From: Sclerurus mexicanus
Lineage: Eukaryota > Chordata > Aves > Passeriformes > Furnariidae
DNA length: 64,000 nucleotides
Assembly: GCA_013396755.1 (NCBI GenBank)
Contig: VWZF01002413.1
Span: 248,001-312,000 of the forward strand
Direction of reading: 5' to 3'
Below are positions 40,301-54,447 of the stretch, piece by piece (position 1 is the stretch's first letter; every line of letters starts with the position of its first letter). The position numbers were made by a program, and so were the translations under genes. The notes below the pieces were generated by a model that was given only the letters and a program-made list of their open reading frames with translations, was not told the DNA's origin and searched no databases.

Positions 40301-43124
40301 TTTTAATATATTTAACTATATTTTTCAGAATTTAAAATTAGTGCCTGCAGAAAAACAGGAAACTAAAGTCTCCCATTACTAATGAGCCTCAACTTCTCCA
40401 TCTGCCTTACTTCTCTAAAATTCTCTCCTTCTAACGATTCCTCAGATCTTTTCTTCTACTTCATTTTTTTTTCCTGCCATTTCCTTAACCTTCTGCTCTT
40501 CTCTTGCATTTGGTGACTTTCAGTGCCATGTACAGCCATGCTTGTCACTGTGTGTCCTTGTGTCCCAGTGACTGGAATGGTGTGACATTCTTCCAACCTA
40601 CTTGGCCACTGTTTGTATGCTTTGGTTTCCTCTCGCACTACCCAAGTCTGTGGGGAGCCTGAAGCTTTTCCAGTTCCACTGCTGCCAGCTCTGACAGAAA
40701 CCATAACTTCCTAACTTTTTGATGAACAACTGGTTTTAGAGTTAAGAGGATGATTTTTTATTTGTCCTCCCACCTCCATTGTAACTCAGATAGTTACAGG
40801 CAGTCATTTAAAGACAATCAGCAAGACTGAAGCACTTCATGCACAAATCAGAGCATTAAAAACAGGCCACAGAACCCCTTTGTGATTCAGGATCTAAACA
40901 GCCTTCCAGACATTACAGGCTGGAAAACACACAAGAGGCAGCTCTAGTCATCAAAAGCAAGACTTAACAATGAAGAGGAATGGGCAGACAAAACACCAAG
41001 TAGCTCAGCAATGCAGTTGTTTACAGGCCTTAGTCAACACTGAAATGCAAGCTTTCCTCATATTTCCACATCTGCATCTGGCTACAACATCATCTTTGCA
41101 AGGGCTGACTGGAGATATTTTTTTTTTTCAACGTTAACAAAGTTCTTAAAAAGACACAGGCTTTTGGGTTTGAGTATATTTGTGTTTCTCCATATTGCTT
41201 AGAAATGTTCAAATCAACCCAAATTGTAAACAAGTCTTACCCAAACCACCACCACCACAGGTTAAATTGCCAGTTTTGGTGTGACTTACATACAGCCATA
41301 TTTACACTTCTGGAGTCGCTTGAATTCCTTTCAAAATCCTGAACTCTGCTCCACAAACACGCTGCTATCACAGGGAAAAGAATGGGTGAGGGGGAGACAG
41401 ACCTGACTGGTTTGTAGCGACACCGAGGAGAAGATGCCCACGGGCAGATGTGCCAGGAGCTGTTGTGTGCACTCCTGTCTAAAGCACTTCATAGAAACCA
41501 CAGGACCCACCTTTCTGGTCTCACTAGACTTGATGGAGATAGGTCCCGAAGCTTTGCTTTCCACGAGAGCATTCACCCCTTTGGAAAATAAAGCCATTCA
41601 GCTGATCTAGACTAACATAAAAAAGCCACCGTATTCACTAAGCATTTACGGTATTACTTCCATAATTTCATTTCAAAAGGGACCTTTACTTTCATCCACA
41701 TATTGACTGCACAATAACTCGACATACAATATTCAGCAATGCTCATAAAATATTCAACACAGACATAAGATAAACCATAAACTCCTAAAGACCGAGGAGC
41801 AGGAGGACAGTGGAGACCAAAGTTCTACATGGAGATCAATATAGCAATATTATCTGGCAGACAGAACTAGCAGTAAGAGCTGTTGAAAGGAATATACATA
41901 AATCAGATACATATTGCTTTGCCGAGATTATAGTCCTATATAAGTCTTGTAAGCATTATGTATTAAATTCATTTTATTAAAATCACAGAGAATACCAGGT
42001 CTTACTCCTGGCTTTCAGGGCAGATGCAAGGGTTGTATACCCAGTGCCTGAGTGAAACTCTCGTGCCAGGAGAAAACCTGTAACGAACAAGCAGAGGAAC
42101 TCGACAGCACTTGGAATAACTTTTATACCACTTTGGTGCTTTCACATACACTTATCTCTACACTTGGAATGCATTGCCTGCTTCCACAAAACAGCCAAGC
42201 CCAGCAAAGACATCACTTCGAACCTTTTAGTGGCCAGCAAGGATTATTTACATGTTTACAGTGTGCTGGGTGGACAGACGTTCTGTGTGCCTGTGAATTA
42301 CTGCAAGTCCCCTCACTGAACAGTGCCCGGCTACACAGCTGAGCTTTCCTAAACATGTTTATACTTACATAAGTAGTTTAAACTGCAATATTTTCTGTCT
42401 ATTGCTTGTAATTTTCTTTTGGACTATTCCTCACTTCTGTGCTAAATTAAAAATAAAATCTCAAGAGTCATTACATTCTATTTTACTAAAGAATTATAAC
42501 ATACCTAGAGGAAAAGACCAAGGTTTGAATATGTATTTGACTAGTTATAAATCACATGCTATGTTACCCATACTTGCTATTTAGAAAGTAACTGATGTAT
42601 AGTTTTGTAAAGGGAAAATAAATTTTATAAAAATCAGTTAAGAAACCTAACTTGCAGAAAAAGCCAACCAAACCAACCAACCCCCTCCACACCAGTAATA
42701 AAGGGAGTTCTTCTTTAAGCTCCTTAACAAATGATGTGAACCCAACTGCTGGAGCAGAGCAATGTGAATGACTAAACACACCCTCCAATAAACACTCCCC
42801 AGCTGCAGTTTTAAATTGTGGAGACCCCCATCTACCTTCTGCAAAACGACAGCACTCCAGCAATAAAGCAACATTCCATGACATACATGACTCACAAACA
42901 TACTCACTGCAAACAAAAACCACTAGACATTTATCTCCCAAACAAAAAAGACACCAGGTCTGGCACCAGTCTGCACTGCAAGAAAGACCATGTGATACTT
43001 AGACACTTGTGTATTAGTTTAAAAATAAGCTAGATAAGCATGTGATGAGTGACAATTTTGCACTTGACCTTTGCTTAAATAGCTCCTTTTCACAAAGTCC
43101 ACACAGACATCAACAAACTTCCTT

Positions 43125-43139
43125 AAAAAAAAAAAAAAA
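43125..43139. repeat. Poly(A) run of 15
   Basis: Fifteen consecutive A residues on the plus strand. No upstream retrocopy with a recognisable protein or target-site duplication was seen. Confidence 0.9.
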
Positions 43140-46100
43140 GGCAGCTAAAACCCTGCATCTCATCCAGTGTGTTCAAAATAAACCCTGAACCCAAAATTCT
43201 ACATGCTTACTTTAGGAAAAATAAAAAAAACATATGTTTTGAAGGACAAATGCAGAAAAATTATTTTTTATTTAAAAAAAAAATCACTGAGCTCTTCTTG
43301 TAAATGAAGATGATGAAATTCAACACGTTCAGTTGCAGAGACAGAAGCCTGGGGTGTGTATTTCCAGTGGGAATATTTCACTCTGCCTAGCAGGGCAAGG
43401 AATTTGGAAAGAGAGTTCCTCTTTCCTGAGGCTGAGCAGGCCTACAGAATTGCACAGGAAATGCTTTTAGGTCAGGAAATAGGGATGCATTCTATTCTGC
43501 ATGGGCCAGGGAGCCCTTAATTTAGGGTGTTACTGTCCCAAGTGTCAAACCACAGCATTTACCCCTGGTGTAAGAGCCTCCACCAGCATTAAGCAAAGCC
43601 CAGCCAACCCTCCAGGTGTGTCCCAGCCTCAGTGCAGTGTCTGGGAGGGAAAACAAGCCTTAAAAACGTGGTTTGCACATTTTAAACACCAGGTATGGAA
43701 GAGAGTTCCATATTTTAGGCTAACCTCACAGTAAGTTTCGGGTTTTACCTGAACAAGTGTGACCACGTCAGTGGTGATATCAAGTTGCAGGGGCAGAGCT
43801 GTTAATTGTATTCCTAGCAGTAATAATGCATTTTTCCTCCACTTTCATCCAGTGTATTCAAGATAGAGAATCAAGACTTAAAGTCCACAACCACTCCTGA
43901 TGCGGAGACCAAGAACCTCCCTAAAAATGGGCAACCAATGGTCATTCTGAACGGCGTAATAAACCATTGTAATTAACAGGGCTGCTCCATCTGCAGTCCC
44001 ATTCCTGCTACACAGCACAGCAAGGGGAGTCCCTGAAGGTGGAAATAAGCCAAAGGGATAAAACAGACTGAACAGAGATCTAAACTGCTGCCTCCTTCAC
44101 ACAATGGCCTTCCCTGAGCTAATGCTACACTATAATTGTCAAATTTAGGCTCAAGTCCATATAGACCGTTCATTTTTGGAGAGATGTTCATGTAATGATT
44201 AGTCAGAAGCTCCATCAGACTTATGAAACATTTCAAGAACAGTGTCTGACAACATTTTGAAGTCAGCTTTTACTTTTGGGAGCTTTATCTACTGATAGGG
44301 AGACACATCTCTGCATCACAGGGATGAACACCTGCTGTTAATTTCCCAGACACAGCAGTCGGTGCTCACTTGACCAAAGCCTTCTTCACATCTTACAATA
44401 TCACCGTACAGAAGGGAAGGGAATAGAGGGAATAGAGCAGAAGGGAATACAGAACAGATCTGATTTGACCACCTTTTATTCTTCCTCTCAACTGAGTCTG
44501 GACTCGAGGCAAAACAACGGGAATAAGGGAACTAATGGGTGATGTCTGAAGAGAGAGGGAACACGTGAAAGACCTCCTCTAGTCAGGGAATTAATGCAGC
44601 TCAGCTAACGCCAAACACAGCTCGGAATCAGTGGGGTGGGACTGTCTCCAGGCACTCCTCAAACCTTCATTCTGCATTGTCAGTCCTCTCCTTGAAAAGG
44701 AACTCTCTCCTAGACAAACGTGCAAAACGCACGTGGTTTTCCAGGCCGTGCCACACGTGGTCCCAAGCTGACGGGGGAAGTCGTGACCTTTGCTGTCAGG
44801 ACTTTCCCCTCTCCCCACTGTGCACGGTGACTGCAGAAACACCTCAGCACTGCTTGTGACCCGCTGAGGACCCTCAGCTCCTAAAGCAGCACCTTGCAGA
44901 GAAATAAGGTGATTCTGAAGGGACCTGAACTCAAGAGTTCCATCTCGTTTGTACTAGCAGATAATTAGTAAAAAACACACGTGATTAATTAGATACGATA
45001 TGTCTTGGTGCAATGGAAAACAACTAAAATAACCAGTCCAAAGAAAATTTAAAGCAAATATCTCAACAGGTTTTTATCAAAATAGCCTCTTGGAAAAAAA
45101 GTTGTGCGTCCAAAAAAATTTTCCATTTATTGCCTAAATTGCACAGTTGGGGATAGGAGACCCTTCAAGTGCCTATTTTAAAAGCTTATTCATTCTTGTA
45201 ACGCATCTTGTAGCAAAAGGAGGAGCAGGAACACAGAATTTGCTCTAAGCATTTTATGTTTTTTTCAGTATCTGAAGCACAAATTAAACTATCACTCCAT
45301 TCAGTGTGACTTGTTTTTACAATTAAGAATCTGATCTGCCTCAAAGAAATTTATCACATTTCAAGAATGACAGTCAAGAATAATAATGCAGAAAATATGC
45401 AAATTGTGAGACTCTTCAAAAAGATTAATAGATAGAAAAATAACAGAGATAATGCAAGTTATCTTAAAAGTCAGGGCCTTGTAAGCTAACAGGTTAAAAT
45501 CTCACAGCTTACTTGAACTTCACAATAAGTGTCAAGATTAAAGAGTGTTAAGTTTTGATTTTTTCCTTCCCACATAAAGAAGCCATATAAAGAAAGATAC
45601 TATTGCATACAAAACACCTGAAATAATAATAATCTTGGAACATGCTACATAGGATTTTATACCACCTACTATCTGCCAAACACAATCTTAATATTCAGCT
45701 TTTCAATTATTATTTGTTCGGGGTTTTCCATAAGTACCTTAACTTCAGTGATTTTGCTCTTCTGTCACATGCTGATATCTCAGTTTAAATGCCCTACTCC
45801 TCCCTATGTTTCAAATCTCACAAATTCAGAAATGTCAGAGAGATTGTCATAAAAACACGCCTTGATGTACAACAGATAATGACTATACAGATTTTTTTGA
45901 AGCCCACACATCTTATTCAGGGAAAACTAGTTTTCCATTAAAATTATCTCCAGGTCAAGTCTAAGAACAAATTCAAGCACAAGACATTCCCAAATCTGGT
46001 TCTTTTTACACCTCCCTTCACACATTTCCCCGTCAGGTCTCCAAAAGAAATTCCCCCCCTTGACTGAAAGGGCACAAGAGATGCTTCAATCAGACCCTTT

Positions 46101-46514
46101 GACAAGCTGTTCTCATTTTTAGTGACATTTAAAGAAATCATCCCCATGCCAGCAAAATAGATTGTCATTAGGCAACTAAATGTTACCCTGCTCTGCTGAT
46201 GAGCAGCAAAGGCACACTTAGCTTTAAATCCTGAAGTGTACAACACCTTCAAACAGGACATTAAACCCCCCAGAAGTGTGAGTATATAAAAGCACAGGCA
46301 TTTCTCCCACTACCATCGAACAGGACAGTATTTCTGCAAAACAACTGCTTGTCTTGTTTGCTCTAGTCTGGGGTTTTTTATGTGAAAAGCTGGGACTCAA
46401 GGCAATAAACTGTGAGTATGACACAGGAGTTTATTTCTCAGCGTTTACTGTAATCTGAGAAATGAATAAAATGTTTCTCAGGATTCTGCCCAGATTTCCC
46501 TTAGGAAATACATA

Positions 46515-46830
46515 TGTGGGCGTCGAGGGAAGGGACGCAAACGAGCGCTCTGCTCAGCGAGGAGGAATTCATCTCCAACCTCAGACAGCACACTGATGTC
46601 ACAATTACGGACACATGACACTGCAGACAGCTTCAAAATGATCATTTCTCATTCGAGCTGACTAGAAAATGCGGCTCGTGTGATCCAAACCCACTGCTGC
46701 CAGCAGGCATCTGCCAAAGGGGTGGGCAGGAGTCTCCTCGCGGTCCCGCGTGCCAACCTGCGGCAGGTCCCAGGGTGCTAAAGCTGCCCCACCTTCTGCG
46801 CGGCTCTCCAGAACAAGCAGGAGCGCAGCT
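46515..46830. promoter_or_regulatory. CpG-rich intronic pocket (possible regulatory element)
   Basis: Six CpGs fall within 38 bp at 46521-46559, and eight more within about 85 bp at 46739-46824, in an otherwise CpG-poor intron. The sequence between and after is unique and GC-rich to about 47065. No repeat or exon was recognised. It might be an intronic enhancer, a minor promoter or a small CpG island. Confidence 0.3.
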
Positions 46831-49800
46831 GGATGAGCTGAAACTGCAGCAAACCACATGTGGTAGTCACACAAAGGAGGATGGAGCCCCCAGCCCTAAC
46901 CTTTCCCCCACGCGGCTCAGCCTGAGCACTGGGAATTGCGTTAAATCCCGGAGATGTTCCTCTTGGGTTAAGGGCACGGTGTGGGAAGCCACCTGGAGCC
47001 AGAGGAGCGCAGACGTGCCCGGGGCAGCCCAAGGGTGTCACAGATGACGCACTCGGAGCGTGTGATTGCTGCTGTTCCCTCCCTGACTCGCTCTGGAGTT
47101 CAGAGAGCTGCTCCAGGATTTCTGGCAACTTCCAGGAGCCTCACTGAGTCTTCCAAGTGAAGCGTGAAATAGCAAATTTTCTCAAAGTGGGACGTACACA
47201 ACAGCAAAAGGAACTGTACTGAAGTGTATAAGAAGAACACTTGAACAAATTTGAAACTCGTGGTGGCACTATATGCAGGAAACGTTCAAATTTGGGAGGC
47301 TGGGAGAAAATAACCTAAGGGAGGCAAATGTGCAAAAATGGAAACAACCAAAACAAACTATTTTCTTCTAACTCAATGCAGAAATCATTCGGCAGACTCA
47401 AAAGAGGAAGCTTTCACGACCCAAAACAAACACTTGTAGAATTTACATGTACTTGAACGCATTTCTCAAAAACCGGGAGCTCCAGAAATAGCATGAACAC
47501 AGAAAACTGCAGAGCAAGATTTCAGGAACAACATGTCATCATGACTTCTGCCTATGGCAAAGAACTTTCCCAACAGGCACCTTCTGACTCCACAGGAAAA
47601 CCTCACTGCACACGACTGGGCTACGTAAAGAGCCCAGGGGATGATGAATATTGGGTGCCAGTTTACTTGGATGTGTCACCAGACAGCACCACTGAAGACA
47701 CAGGCACGACATCCATCATCCTAACCCCAGCAAAATTAAAAATATGTGCTACAGTACAGCTGGCAGCATTGGAATATGGTATGGAATTGCCATTGTATGT
47801 CATTTTGAATGACAAAGTAAAGCCAGAGAACCAACTATTTACAGGAATAATTCTTAGGTATCATATGTCAGCAAAATTAATGAAGGGTTGGCTGAACGTT
47901 TCTTAGACTGGGACAAAATGCACGCTGTTCATTAAACACATGCTTGTCCCAGACCCATTCAAACAGCATTAACAAGAGCAATGAAAAATGCAAGCCGAGA
48001 AATGAATACGAGTCTTCAAGTCGTACCACAAATGATGTCACAGCTGTGGGAATTTGATGTACTAGCGGGGAAAAAAAGTCTTTTAAAGACTCTTTGAACT
48101 CTATAAATTTCTTTCCTCTCAAAAGTACTCTTGGCAGGGGATCATGCTCTAATCCATATGGGGAAAGTAAAGAAACCCAGTTCAGGATTACTTTGTCACT
48201 GACAGCATGACATCAGAGAAATTCAGATGCTATAGCTAAGGGGCGTTACAAGTTCTGTGCTTGAAATCCCAGGGAGAGAACTGAAAGTCAAAACAAGTGA
48301 GTTCAAGTGGTGAATACTCCAAAAATGAGCGAGTAGCATCGTAAGGAGAGCAATGGTGGCAGAAATCATGAAGACATGTACAAAGCTGGAAAACAACAGT
48401 CTTAGAGTGTAAGAGAAAAAAATCAGCTTGTTTCAGGCAAACACTCAGTGAAAAGTCTATATCCTTATTTAATACAGGTATGTAATAAACTTCTTGTGTA
48501 TAAACACTTTATTTTGTGAGAGATCATCTTGAACTCAAGATCACCTTCCTTTCAGGTTAGCAGGGCAGCACACATTTACTCTAGCAGGACCCACAAACAT
48601 CTACATGCTATTCACCATCCATCAAAGTAACCTTGTGGCCCAAATGCCAGACCTACAACAGGCAACAGTAAGAGATATTGAACACATCAACAGCTCCCCC
48701 TTCCCTGCAGCAGAAGGGAATTTATCACACCGAACTCCAGATAGTCCAAAGTCGCTGTGGAATGAGGAGGACCACACGGCATGGCACAGGGATAACTCCT
48801 CTGCCCCCAGCTGCTGATTTCCATGGACAATTAACCACTCCAAGGGGCACCAGGGGCTGGGTCTTTGGCACTGGAGAGAGTACAAGTGCACCCCACAAAG
48901 AGCTGCAGCAACCTCTGATGTTTGGGAGAAGGCAGAAATCACATCTCTCAGGAGGGAGAAAGCAGTCCACTCCTGGCCCAATCCACCCACTGTCTCCCTG
49001 CTTTCTCAAGTTACCTTTTTACGTGATGCTCAAGGAAATCCATCAGTAAAATGCAACCTGAGGAAGCACAGGTGAGCAGGCACTTCTCAGCAATGGGGAC
49101 ACAGAGACAAGGGACACAGAGAAATTGTTACCATCAAGCATAGAGAGTTTGTAGCAGACTCTTGCGATTTGATATGTGAATGACAATAATTACAAGAAGT
49201 AACAGAAAAAAAGAGCAATCTTTCAGAGAGTGTCATCAATGTGCTATTTAAATATCTAATTAGGAAATAATGACCGTGGCTGTGAGTTACAGTAAGCTGC
49301 AGTGGAAAGAGACCCAGGGCAAAAAAGAGACTTAAAACTTTCTGCTGTAAACAACTGTTTTGGCTTTTCCCTCGGCCACAGCACTGTGGTTTCTGCAAGC
49401 TTTGGACCAGCAGCTTCTCAGATTTTTATGATCAAAATTAAAATGCCTAGATACACACAACTATGTCATCTATCATTTTCACTGTGGAGAGGATTTTGTG
49501 AATTGTGCCAGAGCAGAACAGATTGGTATCTGGCACATGGGTGGCTGAAATACACACTTGGTACACTAGAGCTAAAACCTCAATATATGTACATGTAAAT
49601 ACTGATTAAAATACAAACAAAAAGGCAGAGGTTTCCTTTCAAGAACACATGCACTGTCTTTCTAGACTTTCTACCCTCCCTGTTTTCTGAGGGTGAGGGA
49701 CACAGGAGGCTCCAGCTTGTCACACACATTTGAGCTAAACAGTTATGTAAAATATCCATTTAATTATTACAAACTGAGGTAGGGCCAAAGTAACTCTAAC

Positions 49801-52170
49801 TTACTATTTCCCGAGGAGTTTGCTCTGAGCATTTATCCTGAACTCAAGTGAAAGCAAATACAATATGTGGTAATGTAATATGTAATTATATACTAACTAT
49901 ATTATTATAATCAGAAAAAATACTATTTTGCCTCTCCAAGCATAATAGTGAATGCAAATCAAAACATGTTTTGATCGTGTATTCTAAAAATCAAAATCTT
50001 CTTTCAGCTGCAGTGTCACTTACATGAGTACCTTGGAAAGTAAAACATTAAAATACAGAAAATCTATATGTTATTAATGACTAAATCAGGTAAATTGAAG
50101 GTATGGAATTCATGCTTGTACATATTCAGCCAAAGATGTTTGCAAAATATGAACAGATCAGTAATTCAGACTCACTATTCATTCAAAATGGGGACAGCAG
50201 TATTTTAGAAGATGAAAATGTTGAAAACGTTGTGTCAGAGCTGGATAGACAAAAGTATATAATCAGTTGCCAAAAAAACAAGTCTATCACTGTCAAACAC
50301 TAGGTAATCCAATTTTGCAGATCCCACGAAGATTTTCATTTTCCATCCCTCTCTGTATTTTTACCTGGAGACAGCACTGTACTGAGGAATGGATTTGAGT
50401 TCACAGGAGCAAACACAGAAAGCCAAAGAAATGGCAATTCTTACAGAAATACCCCACTAGTTCCAGCACAGAAATGCACTGGCCTCACAAGCTGTCAAAG
50501 CTAAGCCACGCCATCCTTTTTGGAGAAATCAAAGGTATTTTGATATGGTTTTGAGATGGTGACTCCAGAAAATTCACCCACGTTACAAAAGAGGCAGAGG
50601 TGATGTGAACACAGAGCATTTCCAGAGGTGGACCCACAGGCACAGAGGATATTTTGCTGAATGCCACAAAGAGGTGGAAATCTAGCTCAGACAACTCAAT
50701 TAGCCAAAATCCTGGGCACTGCGAGAGCTCAGGGATTTAACCATCACAATTAGGGCCTCTTTTTATGGCCTTAAATAGCAACTTGTTACTGTAATGAGAA
50801 AAAACCTAGTCCATCCTAGTTGATGTCTCTGCTACTTGGCTAAATATCAGTTTTAAATCCCTCTTCAGACTGGCTGGACTGTATTCAGTTCATCAGCCCT
50901 GAGTGGTGCTGGTCCACCGTGTCCACGCCACAGTCCCCACAGACATCACAATATGAGTGGAAAAGGAAAATCTATGACATCTCAAAGTCAGACACAGCCA
51001 AGCATAAAAGAATGCCTTGCTCGTTTTTAATCATGAAAAGGGTTTTGATCACATGGGCACAAACAAGATGTCCACAGCAAAGACAATAAGGGAAAGAATT
51101 TAGATCAATTAAAGTAACTGCACCACAAAAGCTCATATCCAGACTTCAAAACCGATCCAGGCATGACAATGCAGTTTAAAAAGGTGCTGTAATTCAGCAA
51201 TATGACAGAATGTCACCCACGTGTTTACCAGAAGCCAGAGGAAGAAAAAGGAACCACACGAAGCCTTGAACTGGTATTGTGACCTAAAGAGCACACCAGG
51301 CTTCACAGAAAACCACAGTCCTTAAGGACACAAGAAAGAACACAAAACAAAACTCTCTATGAAAAGTTTGTCAATGTGCTCATCTAAACTCCAAGCACAG
51401 TGAGCAGTGAGCTAAGATCCAACAATTTTATTTTTTCACTCTAGGCAGGAAGTTCACACCCACCTGGGATGCCCAAAACTGTGCAATTTAAGTTTTGCCA
51501 CCGGGGAAATTTCTACACAACTTGAAGATCCCAAAATCAGGAGAGGACTCGTGTGGGATTGTTCTTGTTTTGTTTTTTTTCTTTTTAGCAAACTGACAAA
51601 ATGGGACATTACCAAGTGGCGTTGAGAAAGGGAAAGCACCAAAGGAAGGAAGATGAAAATAGAATTTCTCACAGGAGGAGTACAGAAGAGAAGCTTGTAG
51701 TCTTGTGGGGAAATGGGCCTCAGGAGTTGATTGACAGGAGACAGTAGCTTGTTCAAACGAAGATGAGCGAAATATTTACGTGGTAGCTCCTTATCTTTAG
51801 ATATATTAGAGGAGTAAGACAGCAATAACTAATTCAGCAATTAATCCATCTGGGATGACAATCACATCAGACAGATCTTAACGATGTTTACAGATCTTAA
51901 TGAGCTACTAACAATATCCCAGAACTACCGTCCTGGAAATCACAAGAACTCAGGGAAAAAAACAAAACACCTCTATATCCCCTTTTCTTCTCGCACCCAA
52001 ATAAGCAGGGATTTATTTTCCAGGAAGAATGTAATTTAAACATCTTTCACCATTCAAAAGCAGTCATCCCTCCTCCTCCTGCATAGCTTAGGAGCAACAC
52101 ACCAGCCCTACAGGGAGAAATGGAATTCCTCAGCAGCACGGGATGTTTTACAAGTTTGGAAGAGTCTTAC

Positions 52171-52291
52171 CCTGTATTGATGGAAATTATTTCTATCAGT
52201 GGATTCTTCCTAATCTTGGGCAAATCCAGCCGTGCTCCCCCCAGACGTTTTCCCTTGTCCTTTTTCTGACCCAGCAGTCTCACAGAATGAC
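52171..52291 (-). CDS. CDKAL1: CDKAL1 internal coding exon upstream of the radical-SAM site
   Basis: Read on the minus strand, this exon gives two bases completing a Gly codon, then 39 codons from HSVRLLGQKKDKGKRLGG to KNPLIEIISINT, then GG of the next Gly codon. That Gly is completed by the first base of the exon at 34216, giving the INTG-CLNAC junction characteristic of CDKAL1. It corresponds to about residues 173-213 of human CDKAL1 from memory: the linker after the N-terminal MTTase domain and the start of the radical-SAM domain. The acceptor (AG at 52293-52292) follows a strong T-rich tract, and the donor GTAAGA begins at 52170. The human stretch I recall as DNGRR reads DKGKR here, and the rest is nearly unchanged. 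The length (121 nt) is not a multiple of three, so skipping this exon alone would shift the frame. Confidence 0.96.
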
Positions 52292-54400
52292 CTTCAAAGG
52301 AAACAAAAAAAAATGCAGTGAATACAAGGAACAAGTCTTGTCCTATTTGTTTGGATTTGCTCCTCTTCAGAACTAGTGTTTATACTTCAAAGATTGAAGA
52401 GAAGAATGAGATGTAATAATCTATTTCCACTGACTGGAGTATTTAGAAAGAGACACTGACAGGTAAAATAAATGATCTTAAAATGAACAAATTATTTCAT
52501 CCAATTATCTTTTCACACTTGCATTTTCTGTTTTATCTGATTAAAATGATCTGAGCAGTTTCATTTTCAGACTTTCTAGCAAATATCAACACAGCAGTAA
52601 TATTTTAATGAGTTGTATGACAGGATTCAAATATTTCACCCGATACTTCACTCGAGCCTACAGTAGTAGGTGATAAACAATTAAATACTCTTTTATGCAA
52701 TGGAGAACCACCACATTTCCAATGACCTGGCTGTGTCAGTCCAAGGGGAAGTGCTGGAAGCACATCCCGACAACAACAGCCCATCAGTCCTACCTCAACA
52801 GGGGTCACTGATATTCACAGGCAAGAACCAACGGCGAAGAATAAAAACAGTCATGTGCATTACTGCAACACGTAGTGCAAAACGTGCCCAATTTATAAGT
52901 GTCAGACTTGTACCACTTACTCCAACGAGCCGAGAACAGGCAGCTGAGGGACAGCAAGGGACAGCAAGGGAGAGCCCCTGTGGATACCTGAGCAGAGCTG
53001 GGGAGGAACCACTGCTTGCAGTGCAGAGCAGAAGGCGTATGTCTTTATCTGGTGAAGCTGGAAAAGTCCTTGGCAGCACAGGCTACAGCTACAACCCCTC
53101 AAACACCGCAGGGAAGAACGAACTTACCCTGAAACAGGAGCAGGCTGAGAGGAATGCATGAAATTCGGAATTACAAGCTGAGCTACATCGAGCACAGCAA
53201 AGGCTTTAACCGCTTTAAATCAATTAAAACCCATGTGGAACCAAAGCTCCTAACTTCATTACCAACAGCTATTTACAAAATTATTGCCTTTATCAGTCAA
53301 AGCTCTTCTTCACTGCCACTTTTGAGGAGTCATATACTAATCTTTTAATAAGGTGGCGTTCATACTCTGAATTTGTTTCTGTGATATGGCAACAACAGCC
53401 TCGACAAAAACCAACTACCTGTAATACACAGTCTTTCTCAGCTTTTTTTAAGATACATAAAAATTCTCAATCAAAAATGTGATCTAATGAAGAAGGGAGC
53501 AGGACTGACCTTATAACATAATGGTTAATACCAGTAGGAGACATCATAATGCCTACATAAAATAAAAGGCATTATTCTGCAGTTGCATTTGGCAAAAATT
53601 TCATTACATCCCGCTGTGCATTTAGTCATGTGCTTGCACTGTTACCATTAGCTAAATTATTCACTTCTGCCTTTCCCTGACAATAACAGCAGCACCTTCG
53701 TCTCACAATACAGTCAGTTATTTCCCAATCCAATGCTTCACTGAGGAGCTGCAAGCACAGCACCTTTGTATTCACTTGTATAACAAAAGGGATTGCATTA
53801 TGTAAAATATAAGAATTAAACTAGAAGCGGAGAACATTCCTTTTTTCATTTCTTAATGCCGTGGTTTATTTGGAATAAGAACATTCATCCATTTTAAAAA
53901 TATTTAGCTGCATCACTATATTAAAGCTGCATTTGTATTTATGGCTGGAAATACAGTGGAACAATTCACAGTAGTCTTAAAACAATTGGGCTTAATAACA
54001 AGTTACCCAAAATTTAAAATTCATGCGCTTAGAACTGGTGTCAAACCACCATTCTTAAGCTCTCCCTTTCTCCTACTGGGAGCATTAACCAAACAGGCTA
54101 ACTTTGCAATGGAACTTTTGGGGGAAAAAGAGTGGCCTTTGGACTCCAAAACGTGTCACAAGTCTGTTTGAAATCTGTCAAAGGGCTAAAAGCTTGTAAG
54201 GAGGGAGGGAAATGTCATTATTTTGGGAAATAATGACAGACCTGTGCAGGAGGTACAAGTCTATAAACCATCTGTTCTTAGGAAAACAGCTAAAAACCCA
54301 CGAGGGCTACTGGAGCTGCAAAATCTTGTCTCAAAGTTCATTTATCTCCTTACAGATCTTTGTCATTCATTTGCTGAGCAAGTTACCATATACAGGAGGG

Positions 54401-54447
54401 AGAAAAAAACCAACAACACAACCAACCAACAAACCCCAGCCAAAAAC
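54401..54447. repeat. A/C-rich low-complexity tract
   Basis: Repeated AACC and CAAC words (ACCAACCAACAAACC) after an A7 run. Same composition and orientation as the tracts near 26302, 37287 and 55262. Confidence 0.8.

Larger units (their letters stand above)
34217..52170 (-). other. CDKAL1: CDKAL1 complete intron between the two recognised exons
   Basis: This 17,954-bp intron runs from a GTAAGA donor at 52170 to an AG acceptor at 34218-34217. The exon phases on either side match exactly (GG|G Gly codon), so I infer the two exons are directly consecutive. That agrees with the contiguous human protein sequence as I remember it. Contents: A/C-rich tracts (36507-36540, 37287-37370, 42655-42690), a region with an AP-1-like and nuclear-receptor-like word (38102-38115), a 15-base A run (43125-43139), an E-box flanked by TAATTA words (44962-44991), and a CpG-rich pocket (46515-46830). 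I recognised no mobile element here. Nothing specific is seen in 34230-36500, 38900-42600 and 47100-52100 beyond random open frames. Confidence 0.92.

Noticed and set aside
47493..47906. 137-codon plus-strand open frame in the intron
   Set aside because: No recognisable domain, no splice or promoter context and no known family. About one frame of this length is expected by chance in AT-rich sequence of this size.
52700..53161. 153-codon plus-strand open frame just upstream of the 121-nt exon
   Set aside because: Opposite strand to CDKAL1, contains a 10-bp tandem duplication (52951-52970), and has no recognisable protein content.
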